64,000 bases of DNA from Marinobacterium nitratireducens. Lineage in GTDB: Bacteria; Pseudomonadota; Gammaproteobacteria; Pseudomonadales; Balneatricaceae. Position 1 is the stretch's first letter. Every line of letters starts with the position of its first letter. A program made the translations under genes and the position numbers. Shown here one piece after another: positions 1-15,000 of this stretch. The notes under the pieces were generated by a model. That model was not told where the DNA came from. It made no database searches and was given only the letters and a program-made list of their open reading frames with translations. The DNA lies in assembly GCF_014645375.1 (NCBI RefSeq), contig NZ_BMLT01000017.1, positions 1 to 64,000 of the forward strand. Direction: 5' to 3'.

Positions 1-3000
1 GCTGACCGCGCCCGCGGTATCGACGCTGGAACCCTCGATGCTCGCCAGCAGCGATCCGCCGATACTGTTGTTGGCGTAGACACCGGCGCCCGTGACGTTG
101 AGCGAGAAACCGCCGGCACCGCCGCCGGCGACTGCCGCCGATATCAGGACCGCGAAGATATCCGACAGGTCCTCGGCAGCAACGGTGACCGACCCGCCGA
201 GCAGGTCGTTGGCATCGACGTCGCTGCCGTTCCTGATGCTGGCCTCGACCGAGTTGGTGGTCGCGTTGGTGGCTCCGACACCGGCCATCGCCACATTGAA
301 AGACGCCGCGCCCGAGCCGCCGAAGGACAGCCCCACCGCCTGGCCATAAGCTTCGATCAGGTTGTTGGCACGGGCATCGACGACAACCGCACCGTTGCTG
401 GTGTCAACGGTAGAGTTGTCGATGGTCGCCAGCAGGCTGCCGCCCATGGTGTTGTGCGCATAGGTCACGGATACGCTGACATTCACCGATGTCGCGCCGG
501 AGCCCCCGGCCGACAGCGTGATGGCGGCAAGCTCAGAAAGGATATGCGCCTGATCCACCGCCTCAACGGTCACATCGCCGCCTGCGAGGACCGTGCTGTC
601 GCTGATGCCGGCTTCGATTGCGGTGTTGATCTCGTTGAAGGCGATGACGCCGGCGCCACTGACGTTGACGGAAACCCCGCCGGAGCCACCCGCGGCGATA
701 CCGATCGCGACTCCGATCGCGGTGATGCTCATCGAATCCGCCGTCCCGGCGTCATGGTCGGATGCGGATACCGTCACGGCTCCGGCCGTGTCGACGGTCG
801 ATGCATCGATAGCCGCCGTTATGGAGTTGGCGACGACGACGTCGTCGAGCGTGCTGTCGGTGAGCAGCAGATCGAGATAGTTGATGCTGCCATCACCGTT
901 GATATCGAAACTGGATCCGACCAGGCTCTTCAGTGCGGTTTTGTAGGCCGCGTCGGGCTGACCGTTGGCAAAGACACCCAGGCTGCCCAGGGCATCGATC
1001 GCCTGGTCCGTCGTCAGGTCGTCCGCCGGCACGTCGTCGCCGGTACCGAACTCGCCGTCAACGCCCGCCAGATCGCCACGAATGCCGTCGGCGCCGGCCT
1101 GCAGATCATAGAGCCGGCTCAGAATTTCCGTGCCGGCGTGCATGTCGCTGAAGTCGATAACGCCATCGCCGTTCCAGTCGAAATCGGTGGTGGCCGACAG
1201 TGCGTTGCTGCCATAGACGAATGCGCCGGCGACATTCACCGAAGTCGCACCCGAGCCGCCGGCCGAGACAGTCGCCGATGTCAGCACCGCAAAGATATCG
1301 GAAAGATCCTGAGCCGCGACCGTAACGAAACCGTCGCTGGCATCCATGGCATCGACATCACTGTTGCCCCGGATGCTGGCCTCGACGGTATTGCCGATTA
1401 CGTTGGTCGCGGCAACGACGCTGAGCGATACGTTGACCGAGACGGCGCCCGAACCACCCGCCGCCACGCCGACCGACTGGCCGAACGCCTCGATCAGGTT
1501 ATCGGCGAAGGCCTCCACTGTCACCGCGCCGCCCGAGGTGTTTACCGTCGAGTTGTCGATGGTCGCCAGCAGCCCACCGCCGATGCTGTTTTCAGCGTAG
1601 GTTGCGGAAATGGCGACATTGACCGAAACCGTTCCGGCACCGCCGGCGCCGATGGAACCCGCCAGGATCTCCGACAGGATATGGGCCCGGCCCACCGCTT
1701 CGACCACAACGTCGCCCATCGCGGTGACCGAACTGTCGACGATACTGGCTTCGACGCTGGCTTCGACGATGTTGAAGGCGACGGCGCCGCTGCCCGCGCC
1801 CTGGACGGACACGCCGCCCGAGCCGCCGGCCGAAATGGCGGCGGCCACCGCCGCGGACGTGATGCTCAGCTGATCGAGAGTCGAATCATCGTAGTTGGCA
1901 GCCGTTACGCTGACCGCGCCGGCCGAGGTCGACACCTCGGCGTTGTCGATGGTCGCCAGCAGCGAGCTGCCGATGGTGTTCTCCGCCACGGTAACCGCGA
2001 CCGACACCGAGACCGCCACGGTACCGCTTCCCGAAACCCCGACCGCAGCCGATACCAGCGTGGCGCTGATCGTCGAGGTATCGAAGGCCTCGACCAGAAC
2101 GTCGTCGACGGCCGTTACCGTGGACCCGCCGAGGATCGAGGCCTCGACCGAATTGGAGGTAACATTGGCCGCGTGCGCCCCGGCGCCGGCGCCGGCCACC
2201 GAAACCGTGCCGCTGGCGGCGATGCTCATGCTCACGGCCGCCGCGATGGCGAAAATATCGCTGTCGGCCCGCGCCGAGACGGAAACCGCTCCGGGCGACG
2301 TGACCGACGAGGCATCGATAGAGGCCAGCGTAGAGCCGCCGATATTATTTTCAGCCAGGGTCAGCGCGATCGAGATACTGACTGCCGCGGTGCCGCTGCC
2401 GGCTATCGAGGCCGCCACGGTGACGATCTCGGCGTTGATCTTGGAGCTGTCCGTCGCAGCGACCAGCACGTCGCCACCGGCTAAGACGTTCGAATCGAAG
2501 ATGGTGGCGCTGGTGCTGTTGCCGGTGCTGTTGGAGACATAGGCGCCGGCACCGGCACCGCTCAGGGCGAAGTCGCCGGCGCCCGAGAGCGAAATGCTGA
2601 TGGTCAGCGCCAGCGCATCGATGCGGGTATCCGTCAGCGCCTCGACGCTAATACCGCCAGCGCCCGCACTGTTATCGACGGAGGATCCGCTAATGGTGGC
2701 CGTGGTCAGGGTGTTGATCTCGTTCTCGGCGGCCGTGAAGCTGACCGAAAGGGCAACGGCAGCGGTACTGGAAAACGCCATCGATGCCGACACCGACGCC
2801 AGATCCGATTTGATCGAGGACTTGTCCATGGCCTCGACGCCGATCGCATCCGTGGCGGTGACGGTGCTGTTGTCAATGCTGGCCTCGATGCTGTTGTTCA
2901 ACCTGTTGGTGGCGACGACGCCGGCGACGGCGACCGAGGCCGCAAAACTACTGCTACCGGAAAGCGATATGCCAACGGCAAGGCCAAGGGCATCGATCCT

Positions 3001-6000
3001 GTTCAGGTCGGTGGCCTCGGCCGAGACACTGACGCCGCCGTTCTGGGCCTCGACAGTGGAATTCCTGACGGTGGCGCGATAATCACTGCCGATTTCGTTT
3101 TCGGCGACGGTCACCGCCACCACGCCCGAAAGCGCCACCTCGCTCGACAGCGAGATCGCGGCGGCTACCGATGCGGTATCGGCCATGATGGTCGACTCAC
3201 CGGTCAGCGTCACGGCAACGGCCCCGCCCGCGGTGACGCTGGAATCAAGAATTTCCGCCAGTACCTGGTTACTGGTGACGTTGTGGGCATAGGCGCCCGA
3301 GCCCGCCCCTGAGAGAGCCACCTCGCCACTGGTGCCCGCCAGCGAGAACGACACGGCGGCCGCCACCGATTCGATGGTATTCGTCACCACGGACTGGACG
3401 GTAACATCGCTAGCCCCGCCCACGGCCACCACTGTTGAGCCATCGATGGCCGCGCGACTGCTGCCGCTGATGCTGTTCTCGGCCAGGGTGACCGATACCG
3501 CCAGAGCGCCGGCGACCTCACCACTGGAAACCGAGATCGCCACCGTCGCCGCCACCACGTTGGACGCGATCGACGCCATGTCCGTGAGACTGACGGCGAC
3601 AGGTCCGCTCGCACCAAGGTCGCTGCCGTTGATGATCAGGGCCTGGGTGGATCCGCCGATGACGTTATTCGCCTTGGCAAGCCCCAGAGCACCGGCGACG
3701 CTGACCGAACCGCTGCTTACGGAAACGCTGACGCCTATCGCAACCGTATCGGCACTGATCTGGCTATGCGCGCCGGCATCGATGCTGACGGCTCCGCCGG
3801 CCTCGACCACTGAGTTGTCGATGCTGGCAAGCACCGCACTGCTGATGTCGTTGGTGGTCACCGAAGCGGCACCGGAAAACGCGATGGAGACATCGCCGGA
3901 GCTGACGGAAACCGACGCCGATACCACAACCAGCGTTGCATCGATGATACTGGTGTTGTCGGCAAGCATGGTGATAGCGCCACCGGCATTGACGAACTGA
4001 GAGTCCGCATTATCGGCGTCGGCGATAACCGCCTCGACTTCGCCACCGATGGTATTCGTCGCCACGGCCACGCCCACCGCACCCGACAGCGATACGGTAC
4101 CGCTGCTGGCGCTGACCGAGACCGCAAGGCTGGTACCGATAACATCGATGTCCTTGTCGGATGTCGCCGTGACGGAGAGCGCCCCGCCGGCATCCAGCGA
4201 CGAATCCAGAACGTGCGCCTGGACGCTGTTGTCGATGGTATTGGTCGCCACCGATACCGCGGCCACCAGGGTGATACTGACATCGCTGCTGCCCGCGCTC
4301 ACACCCACAGCGGCGGTGACCACGGTAGCGGAGACGGCGGCCGAGTCCGTCGCGCTGATGTCCGCCAGCCCCCCGGCTTCGACGGACGACGCCTCGATGA
4401 CGCCAGCCTCGATGGTGTTGGCGATGGTATTGGTGGCGCCCACACCGGCTCCCGCGCCGGACAGGCTGGCCGTGCCGCCGCCGACACCCACGCTCAGCGA
4501 GGCTGCGGCGGCATCGGAAGAAATCGAACCGGCAGAGCTGGCATGAGCGTCGAAGTCGCCGTCCGCGTCGATGACCGATGCGCCAAGCACCAGGGCCCGG
4601 GTGGTGTTGGTGATGCTGTTTTCAGCGACCGTCACCGCCACCGCCAGACTTCCGCCGTTGCCGCTGGAACTGACACCGACGCTCAGCGCCGCGGCCACAA
4701 CATCAGCGGTGATGGTCGTCGAGTCGGTGGCGGTGAGCGATACGCTGCCACCGGATTCGGCGTTGACCTCGGCGTTATTGATGACCGCCAGTACGAAATT
4801 GTCGGTGGTATTGGTCGCCGAAGCCCCGGCGCCTGTCAGTGCCACCGAAGTGCCGCTGCCGCTGCCGGCCGAGATGCCGGCGGCCGCCGCCACATCGTGG
4901 GCGGTGATGATCTTGGACGAAGAAGCCGCGAGTTCGACACTGCCCTGCGCCGTGGTATCGACACTGTCGATGGTGGCTTCGACGCTGCTGTCGATATCGT
5001 TCTCGGCGTAGGAAACCGCGATGGAGCCGCTGATACTGGCCCCGCTGCTGCTGCCGATGGCGATGGAGGCGGCAACCGAAACCGCATCCGCCTCGATCAC
5101 GCCGGACTCGCTGGCACTGAGGGTAACGGGGCCGCCCGCACTCAGGGCGTCGACGGTACCGGTCTCGGAGTCCGAGATGGCGGCGCGGGTCGTCAGGTCG
5201 AGGGTATTGAGGGTCACGGCGACACCGCCGTTGACACTGATGGCACTGGAATCACTGGAGGTGGTGATACCGAGGGCGACACCGAAGGCAATCGCTCTGA
5301 TATCGCCGCTGGTATCGGCCGAGACCGACACCGCCCCACCGGCAACGACGCTGGTATCGTCGATCAGCGCCACCGTGCTGGCGGTGATCTCGTTGACCGC
5401 GACGGAAATGCCGAGACCGACGCCGACATTGAGGCCGTCACCGACATTGATATTGACGCCGACGGCGCCCGCGGTGGCGGTGATATCCGCGCTATCGGAG
5501 GCCGCGACCGTCAGCGCGCCGGTGGCGTTGACGGTGCTGGGGTCGATCAGTGCCCGGGTCGTGCTGGTGATGAAGTTGCCCGAACCGGAACCGGCCGCCG
5601 AGATCGACACCGAACCACTCTTCGAGAAGGAGCCGGAAATACCCAGGGTGAAGGCGTCGATGCTGCCGGTCGCATGGGCTTCGACGGTGACATTCACGGC
5701 GCTGGCATCGACATTCACCAGCTCCGCGCCGGTGGTCTTGGTGATGGTATTTTCGGCCGCCGCCGCGCCCACCGCGATCGCCCCGAAATCGCCGCTGCTG
5801 CCGCTGCTGCCACCGGTCGAAACCGCCAGGGCGCCGGTACCCGCGTCGGCGTCGATAACGCTGCTGTCAGTCGCCGTAACAATCACATCACCGGTCGCCG
5901 TCAGAACCTGTTGACCGCCCGGATTGCGTACCGCTGCAATGGTATCGGAACTGATGAAGTTGCCGGACCCCGCGCCGGCGCCGCCAAAGGCATCGCCGCC

Positions 6001-9000
6001 ACTGGTCGAGACCGACGCGGAACCTGCGATGGTCAGGGCCCTGATGGCGGAACTGTTGGTTGCCGTCAGTTCGACGTTGGCGGCGCCAATCGGAGTATCC
6101 GTGACCGTTGCCGAAACGGTTTGCGTGACATCGTTGACCGCCACCGAGGCACCAACGGAGCCGGCGGTGCTGCCGTCGTCATTGGTGATGGTTATCGCCA
6201 CACCGCCGGCGTCAGCGCTGATGCTGGAATTATCGTCCGCACTCAGCACCAGATCGCCGCTGGTTGACACCGTGCTGCCGGCACCGATTTCGGCGCGGGA
6301 CTCGCTGTCGACGATATTGACGGTGACCGCACCGGCGCCGGCGAACGAAATGGAACCGGACTGGTTGTTGTTGCCCGAGGAGCCGGTATTGACGACGCCT
6401 GCAACGGCGATGGTCACCGCATCGATATCTGTCCTGGCCCGGGATTCGAGGCGCACGCCGCCGGCATCCGCATTCAGAACATTGCCGCCCAGGGCGCGCG
6501 CCTGGACGTGATTATCGATTTCGTTGACGGTGACCGAACCGGTCACACCGACATCGCTTTCGCCGAAGGAGAAGGACGCGCCGCCGGTGACATTGGTCAC
6601 CTTGACCTCGTCCATGGACCGCAACAGGATGCCCTGACCGGCATCCGGGGTACTGTTTACCGGATTGACATCGACGCCGTCGCCGATGGTCGCCCGGGTC
6701 TCGCCGTGCAACACGGCGACGCCGACGGATGCGGCGAGGCCGACATTGGTACCGCCCCCTCCACCACCGCTGGAATTACCCTGATTGTCCTGTCCCAACG
6801 ACGCTGAGGCCGCCACCGACAACAGAAAGACGCTGTCAAAGCGGGTCGCCGTAACCGCCAGCCCCCGGACGGATTCCGTGTCCTGGTCGCCGTCGCTGTC
6901 AAAGTTGCCCTTGCGCACCGGTGCAGCACTGTCGCCATCGGTAAAGATCGTGCTGCCCTCGCCGATCATCGCCGCCGTCTCGTCCAGATCGACAACGATG
7001 CCGATCGAGATCCCGACCGAGGAGCCGCTGTTGGAAAAGGCGACCAGACCGGACGAACTGTTGATGGTGGTGATCGAGTCCGCGGACACGACAACGGTGC
7101 CGTCAGCGTCAATCAGGGTCGTGCCGGTTTGCGGATCCTCGACCGCGGGATCCTGCCCGACCAGCGCCCGGGTAGTGGTATCGGTTACCAGCACATTGAG
7201 GCCGCCGGCGCCCGAAGTGCTGTCCCCGGCCCCGGCATTCAGGGTCAGCTGGAAAACATCCTCGCTCGACCGGGCGTCGACGATGACATTGCCCATCGCG
7301 GTAATGCCGGTGTGCCCGCCGTTGGCGGTATCGATCACCGCTTCGGTGGTTTCCACCAGTACCGTGACATCGAGGCCGATACCGACGCCGGAGCCGCTGT
7401 CCTGGCTGGAGCCCTGATTCGAACCGATTGTCACGCCGATGGCGCCGGCAAAGTCGATGACTTTTACCTGGCTGGACGACAGCACCGAGACGTCGCCATC
7501 GGCATCGACGCTCGCACCGGCGCCGATTCGAGCCCGTGTCGTCGGGGTAATGACATTGATCGCCGCCGAACCGGCCCCGGCATCGCCGCCGGACCCGATG
7601 GCCGCGCCGATCACCATGGTGGTGACGTCAACACCGGTTTCCACCGCCTTGATGAACGGCGAAATGATCTCCAGCGGATTGAAGGAACTGCTGGCGCTGA
7701 CCGTAACATCGCCTGCGGCGGACAGGGTCGCGCCATCGCCGATTTCGGCGATGGTGTCATAGTCGGCCACGCCGATACCGATGGCTGCGCCGACCGTGGT
7801 ATCGGAGCTGCTACCGCCACCGCCACCACCTCCACCGCCGCCGCCTCCGCCGGAGGAGATGTTGAGCGCCGCGCCGCCGGCGATGTTCTGCATGCCGATA
7901 TCCTGGCGCGCAGTCACCGTAACCGCTCCGCTCAAGGCATCGACTGTGGCGTTGTCGGCGATCCGGGCGCTGACGACATTGGCATCGTCCGTGGCGGGAG
8001 AGCCATATACCGTAAAGGCGACCGCGCCGGCAATCCCGAGGCTGGAACTGTCGCCGCCGGAACCGCTGCCGCTGCCACCGGAGCCACCGCTGCTGCTACC
8101 GCCGGTGCTGCTCTGTTTGGAACCGGCGCCGGAAATCGCCAGGGTCTTGAACTCGTTGATTTCGCCACTGCCGGTACCTGCCTCGACGGTCACGCTTGCG
8201 GCAGTGGTGATGCCGTCGCCGAGATAGGCGACGGTGTCCATCAGAGCGATGTTGAAGGCGACCGCCGCGCTGACGTTGTCGGAATCGCTGGAGCTTTGGG
8301 TAAAGGCCAGGCTCACCGCTTCCGCCTGGGCATCGGCGTCGCTAATCGCTTTGACCGATAGGTCGCCGCTGGCATCGATGGTCAGGCCGTCGTCGATTTG
8401 CGCGCTAACGTCGGAGACGATAACGGTCCCGCCGATAGAGGCGGCAATACGCAAGACACCACCGGAGGTCTGGGTGCTCGACTGATTGGCGTTGGTGTTG
8501 TTCTGGCCGCCCGGGTTCGAGGTCTGATTCTGCGAGGTCTGGTTGGCGCTCGCGACCTCGGTTTGCGGGGTCGGTTCGGTCAGACTGGAATTGGTACGCG
8601 TGTTGACGAAGCTGGTCTGACTCGAGGTCTGCTGTTGTGCGGTCCGTCCGCCACTGTTGGCGTTCTTCTCACCCTCCGCGCTACCGGTCGCCAGCACGGT
8701 AGCGGTGATGGTGCCCCTGGCCTCGACCGCGACATCGTCGGCGCTCGTCGCGCCGGTGGAGACGTCCCGTTGCAGCCGCGCCGCAGTGTCGTCCTCGGCC
8801 CAGCCAAGTGCGATGGCCGCCCCTACACCGGTCCCGCCGGACCCTGTCACTTCGGCATTGGCCTCGGTGGTTTGACGCAAGGTGTTGTCTGCCGTGATCA
8901 GCAAATCGCCATCGACGTCCAGTGCCGTGCCGGCAAAGACCCTGGCGTCGGTCGTGTTGTTGGAGATTCCAAGGGCAATAGCGCCGGCAACGGAGGTCTT

Positions 9001-12000
9001 GTTCGATGCCGCACCGGCTGTAGCCAGGGTAATCACCGAATGATCGCCGTCGGCATCGACGGCCAGACCGTTGGCGCCATCGACGATAGCGGTGCCGTCT
9101 ATGCTGGCATCGGTGTCATAGGCGCTGTAGCCGATGGCGAAGGAAAGGCCGATACCGGCGGTCGAACCGGTGGCGGCGGTCCCGGGCAGCGCCCGGGTTA
9201 GGGTATAGGTTGCGGTGTCGGCCTGCACCCTCGAATCACCGACGACGGCATCGCCATCGTTGTCGCCATCGTTGACCAGAATGGTGGCGCCGTCGCCGAA
9301 CAGCCCCCGGGTCTGACCCTGGACGATGTTCACCGCCACCGAACCCGCGACGCCGGTCTTGCCGCCCGCAGCGCCCGAGCGCGCGTCGACATTGGCGCCG
9401 TGGCTGGCGTTGATCAGCGAGTGGTTGTCGCCGCTGCCGGCATCGGTCAGCTCGATGGCCTCGCCGAGCAGCGCTTTCTCGAAACTCTCGGCCAGCTTCA
9501 GCTGGCCGTCATCGATGATGACGTAGTAGGTGGTGCCGTCCACCAGCGGCGTGATATCGGTGCTTGCGGCGCCGACCTCGTAGCGCACCGCATCCCCGGT
9601 GGTCAGGCCATTGGTATCGTCGAAATCGACCTCGAAGCGGCTTTCGTCGGGATCGAAGGTAAAATCGTCGAACCCTGCAGCCGAGCGATCCAGGACATGG
9701 GCATCGCCGATACCCTGATCGGTCAGGTCGACCGCCTTGCCGTCGTTGGCATCGTCTGCGCTGGCGGCAAGCTTGATAAAGCCGTCATCCCCGACGATCA
9801 CGTAGTAGGTTTCGCCGTCAGTCAGGCCGCCGATGTCCGTACCACCGCCGTTGTTGTAGACAACCTCTTCGCCGGTGGTAAACGCATCGTCCTGCTCACC
9901 GACGAAAATGCTGTCATCGTCGGTATCGACGACGGTGCGCTCGCTGACTTCGAAATCGTAATCGCGCTCGGCCATCAGGGCCTCGGCCGACACGCCGTCG
10001 CCGGACACACTGGCGTTGGCGATGGTGGCGCTGTTGTCGAGGGTGAAGACATTGACGCCAATCGCAGCACCGATATTGGTGGCGCCGGCGTCTTCGCTCG
10101 CCGCCCGGCCGTCGGCAAGGGCCGCGGCGTCGGCATTGGCTTCGCTTGCAACCAGTACCTCACCGTCGGCATCGACGGTGCTGGCGCCGGCCTGCCCGAC
10201 GATTTCGGAGACCGAGGCGCTGTTGGCGATATTGATCGAGATCGCCGCGGCGACGCTCAGCGAGCCGCTCGAGGTCGAGGTATCGGGCGAGGATTCACTG
10301 GTGCCGCCGGTGCTGTTGGCGTGCTGGACCTGGCTGTCGGTCTGGTTCTGCACGCCGTTGTCATCGGCGGTGCCGTCCGCGCCATCGTCTTCCGCCGCGC
10401 CCCTGGCGCTGGCGGTCGCGGAGGAGCGGCTGGAAGTCAGGGCCCGCGTCAGTACGGTCACACCGCCGGCCGAGGTGCTGACGTCGCCGGCGATGCGCGC
10501 CAGGACGCTGTCGTTGGCGATGGTCAGCGCCAGGGATGCGCCGATCGCGGCCTTGGTCGCGTCGGCGCTGCCCTCTGCATCCGTGGCGGTATCGGCCTGC
10601 AGATACGCGGAGACCTCGATATCGCCGGAAGCAGCCAGGGCCGCACCGTCTTCGATCAGGGCGCTGACGCTGTTTTCGATGACGGCGATGGCGACCACCG
10701 GCGTCACTGCGGTACCGCCCTCCGAACCGCCGATAACATTGGCGTTGGCTTCATGTTCGGCACTCGCTGAGACGGTAACATCGCCGGCACCGGTCAGCGT
10801 CGTCATACCGGCAATCGCCGCACGGGTGGTGGTATCGGCGGCGTTGACCGCGAAGGAGGCTCCCACGCCCACGGTATTGCCGGTCTGGGAAGATTGCTCC
10901 GTCTGGCTGCCTTCACCACCGGATTCGGCCGCAGGTTGCTCTTCGGACTCGCCTTTTACCTGCGCGGCCTCGGCGGAGGCCAGGCTGCCGCTGTTCGATT
11001 CGGCCGCCACCACCACCGAACCGGCGCCGTCGATATCGACAGTGACAGCGTCGACGCCATCGCCGAGCGCCGCACTGGTGTGGATATCGGACAGGTTGAG
11101 GGCGAAGGAGCCGGCAACGCCCAGGTTGCCGCCGCTGGCGCCCGAGGTCGATTTGGCGTAGACATCGTGCATGTCGTCGCCGTCGTTCTCGAACATCAGC
11201 GCCTCGACGCTGAGCCCGCCGGCGCTGATGCTTGCATCGGTAATGGTCGAGGCGACGGTGGCGTTGGCGAAGTTAAGTGCCACGGCGGCACCGACAGAGC
11301 CGGAGCCGCCCTCGGCCGCTTCGCCGCTGGCCTCGGCACCGGCGTCGAAGTTGCCCTCTGCGACGCTGTCGACATCGCCTGCGGCGTCGATAGCCACGCC
11401 GTCGATGCCGGAGCTGACGTTGAGAGTACCGATATTCAGGCCGATAGCCGCAGCCACGGCTATCGGGCCGTCCGACGTCGATGCATCCGGCGAGGAACTG
11501 GTGTCGGTCCCGCCACCGGAGGTACGTGCCGCTGTCTGCGAATTCGCGGTATTCAGTTGGTTCTGGGAGGCTTGCGTGGCGTTGCCGCCGTTATCCGCGG
11601 AGTCATCGCTGGCACCGGCCGCGGAGGCTTCGGCCTCGGCCCGCGACGCCGCGGCGCCCTGGGCCAGCAGAAAGACGCCTCCGCCGGTCGAGGTCAGGTC
11701 CCGTAGCAGGCTGGCCGTTACGCTGTCTTCAGCAACCGTAAGGCCAAACGAAATGCCGATCGCCGCGCTGGAACCCTTGGTATCCCCCTTGGCAGTGGTC
11801 ACCGTTTCGGCGATATGGGTCGCGCTGATCTCAAGGTCACCGCTGATCGACAACGCCGTGCCGTCGGCGACGACAGCGCCGGTATCGTTCCTTGCCACCG
11901 AAATCGCCACCACCGGCGATACCGCGGTGCCTCCCTCGGCACCGCCCTCGACATCGGTGCGCATGCCATAGGTACCCTCGCTGGAGATCAGGATATCCTC

Positions 12001-15000
12001 GGCGGACACCACCACGGCGGTGCCCTGCATCTGCGCCCAGCTGCGGTTGTCGACGATGTTGAGCGCGAAGGACGCCCCGACGCCGATATTGCCGGCCTCG
12101 GACTGCTGCGCGCCGGCATCGGCGCCGGCGAAGGTGTCGGACCCGGCAGCCGCGGTCAGCTCGCCGACCCCGGAACCGATATCGCCGCCGTCCAGCATGG
12201 TCAGCGTCGAGCCGTCACCGAGGGTGGCGCTGGCGCTGAAGTCGGCGACGTTGATGGCGACCGATCCGGCAACGCCGAGATTGCCGGCGCTGGCACCGGA
12301 CGTCGCATCCGCCGCCGCACGACTGGTGCGTTCGCTCAGCCCATGGTCGGTACCGGTTCCGGCACTGGTAATCTCGATGGCGTCGCCGGCAAAGGCCTTG
12401 TCGCGCGTCTCCGCCAGCGACAGCCTGCCGTCCTCGACAATGGCGTAATAGGTGACGCCATCGCTGAGCCCGCCGATATCGCCACCGCCACCATTGTCGT
12501 AAACAACGGCATCGCCGGTACGCAGGCTTTCGGTTTCGTCCGAGGTCAGCTGGAACAGGTCCTTGTCGGGATCGAAGACGATGTCGTCGCCACCGGTCGG
12601 CGTCAGCTTGTGCTCATCGCCCGAGCCCTGGCCGGTCAGATCGATAGCAGTGCCGTCTGTGGCATCGCTGGACGAGGCCGCCAGCTGAATACGACCAGCT
12701 TCACCCTTGATGACGTAATACTTGGTGGTACCACCATCGTCGGTCAGGCCGCCGATACTGCTCCCGCCGCCGTTGCTGTAGGTGACTTCATCGCCGGTCG
12801 ACAGCGCGTCCGCCGCCTCGCCCAGATAGATCGTATCCCCGGCCGTATCGACGACCTCGGAAGTCTCGGCTTCGATCCCCAGGTCGCGCTCGACGGCGAA
12901 GGATTCGAGCACCAAACCATCGCTGGTGATGGTGCTGGTGCCGGTATCGGTGGTGGTCGCAACATTCGCATAGTTGATGGCCACAGCCACACCAACGGTG
13001 CCGGAGGCGCCATTGGCCGCGCTGCCATCCGCGATCGCCCGTGAATCCACGTTGCTCAGCGCCTGCAGCGTCACCGACTCGTCGGCAACGATCTGGATGC
13101 CGTCACCGAGCTCGACACCGACGTCGACGTTCTGAATATTGATCGCGATGCCGGCGGCCACCGACACCGAGCCATCCCCGGTCGAGGCGTCCGGGGCGGT
13201 TGAGGTACCGGAGCCAGACCCGCTTCGATCCTGCGCCTGGGTATTGGCGAAATCGAGCTGATCGTTACTCTGATCGTTGACCTGGTCGTCGTTGGACCCG
13301 TCGTCTTCAGCCGCACCGGCCGCGCTGGCCCGGGCCTCGGTACGCGAGCGCATGACGCCGGTCGAGACCAATGCCAGGGCGCCACCGGTGGTGGTGATAT
13401 CGCGAAGCAGACGTGCCATCGAGGTCTGCTCGTCGATGGTCAGCGCGAAGGACGCGCCGATCGCCGCATTGCCGCCTTCGGCATCCCCTTCCGCACGGGT
13501 CGAGGCTGCACTGTCGTGCAGGGCGTCGATATCGATATCGCCGGCGAAACTCAGGGCGCCACCGATACCGATGGCCGCCTCGGTATCGCTAAACAGCAGC
13601 GTGATCGCCACGACCGGCGTCAGCACCGTGCCCGACGACCCAGCCGTGGCACCGCCCACCGCTGTGGTCTCGACGGTCTGGCTGGATTCGGCGCTGACGC
13701 TGAGGTCGTTACCGTTGCTCAGCAGGGCCCCGTCGTCGACAGCAGCCTGTGTCTGGACGTCGACGATACCCAGGGCGACGGAGGCGCCGATGCCGAGACT
13801 CTCCGCGCTGACGCCGTCCTCGTCGGGGGTGGCGCGGGTAAGCACATGCACGTCGGAGTGGGCGCTGATGCTGAGGTCCGACCCCATCAGGTCGATGCTG
13901 CCGCCGACCAAGGCTCCGACGTCAATCGTTACGGCCTGAATCGCCAGTGAACCCGCCACGCCGGTCTTGGTGGAATTGCCGCTGCCCGAGGTCGCTTCGA
14001 CGGCGAAGGTGTCACCGGCGTCCATCAGCGCGGTGACGGTGACGCCGCCGGCCGCCGAAAGGCCGCCTCCGACGCCGGTGATCGAGCTGCTGACGCTCGG
14101 GTCGACGATACCGATGGCGACGGCAACGCCAACACCACTGCCGCCGCTGCCGGTGTTGGAGCCGTTGGCGGCAGCATGCACGCTGTCGTTGCTCAGCGCC
14201 GCAACCGTCATGCTGCCGTCGGTGCTGATGCCGCCGCTGGTGTTGATCGACGCCGAGGTGACCGGTCGATAGTCGGAAACCACCACGGCGCCGGCAAAAC
14301 TGACGGCGCCGTCGCTGGATGCCGCCTGATCGCTGGTATCGCCGTCATCGTTCGGATCCTCGAGGCGCTGCTCCGACCGGTTTCTCTGGTCACCGGTCTC
14401 GCCACTCTCGTCGCCACCACCGGCGGTCGATGTCGCGGTGGTGGCCACGTTGCTGATCAGCCCTGCAAGCAGTGCCAGGCTGTCCGGCGCGTCGCCGCCA
14501 TTGGCGCCGATGACGGTGGCATCCGCCAGTGAGGCCTGGGTGCTGGAGCCGATCTCGGTCACCGCCAGCGTCGCACCGGCGCTGCCGCCGGAACCGTCGG
14601 CGGTGCTGGTGACCGACAGGTTGGTCAGGGCGTTCAGGCTGATGTCGCCGGATGCCAGGATACTGCTGGTGCCGCCGACGCTGGTGTGCGACTCGGACTC
14701 GACAACGACGATGGTAACCGCGGCATCGGAGCTCGCGTCGGTGTCCGATGCGTCGGCATTATCCTCGAAGGCCGCCGTCACGTTTACGCTGGAGTCGGCG
14801 CTGATATTGGCGCCGGTCAGGATCGAGTCGGTCAGGCTGATAAGGGCCTTGGGCAGCAGCGTCAGCAGGGCCGCGTCCAGGGTGCCGCCGAGGGTGCTTG
14901 GCGTGACATCGGGGCTGGTCGTCGCGCTTGCCAGCAGCGTAATGTCGCCGGCAGCCGTCAGGCTTGCGCCACTAACCTCGATGCTCGCCTCCGGGGTGGC

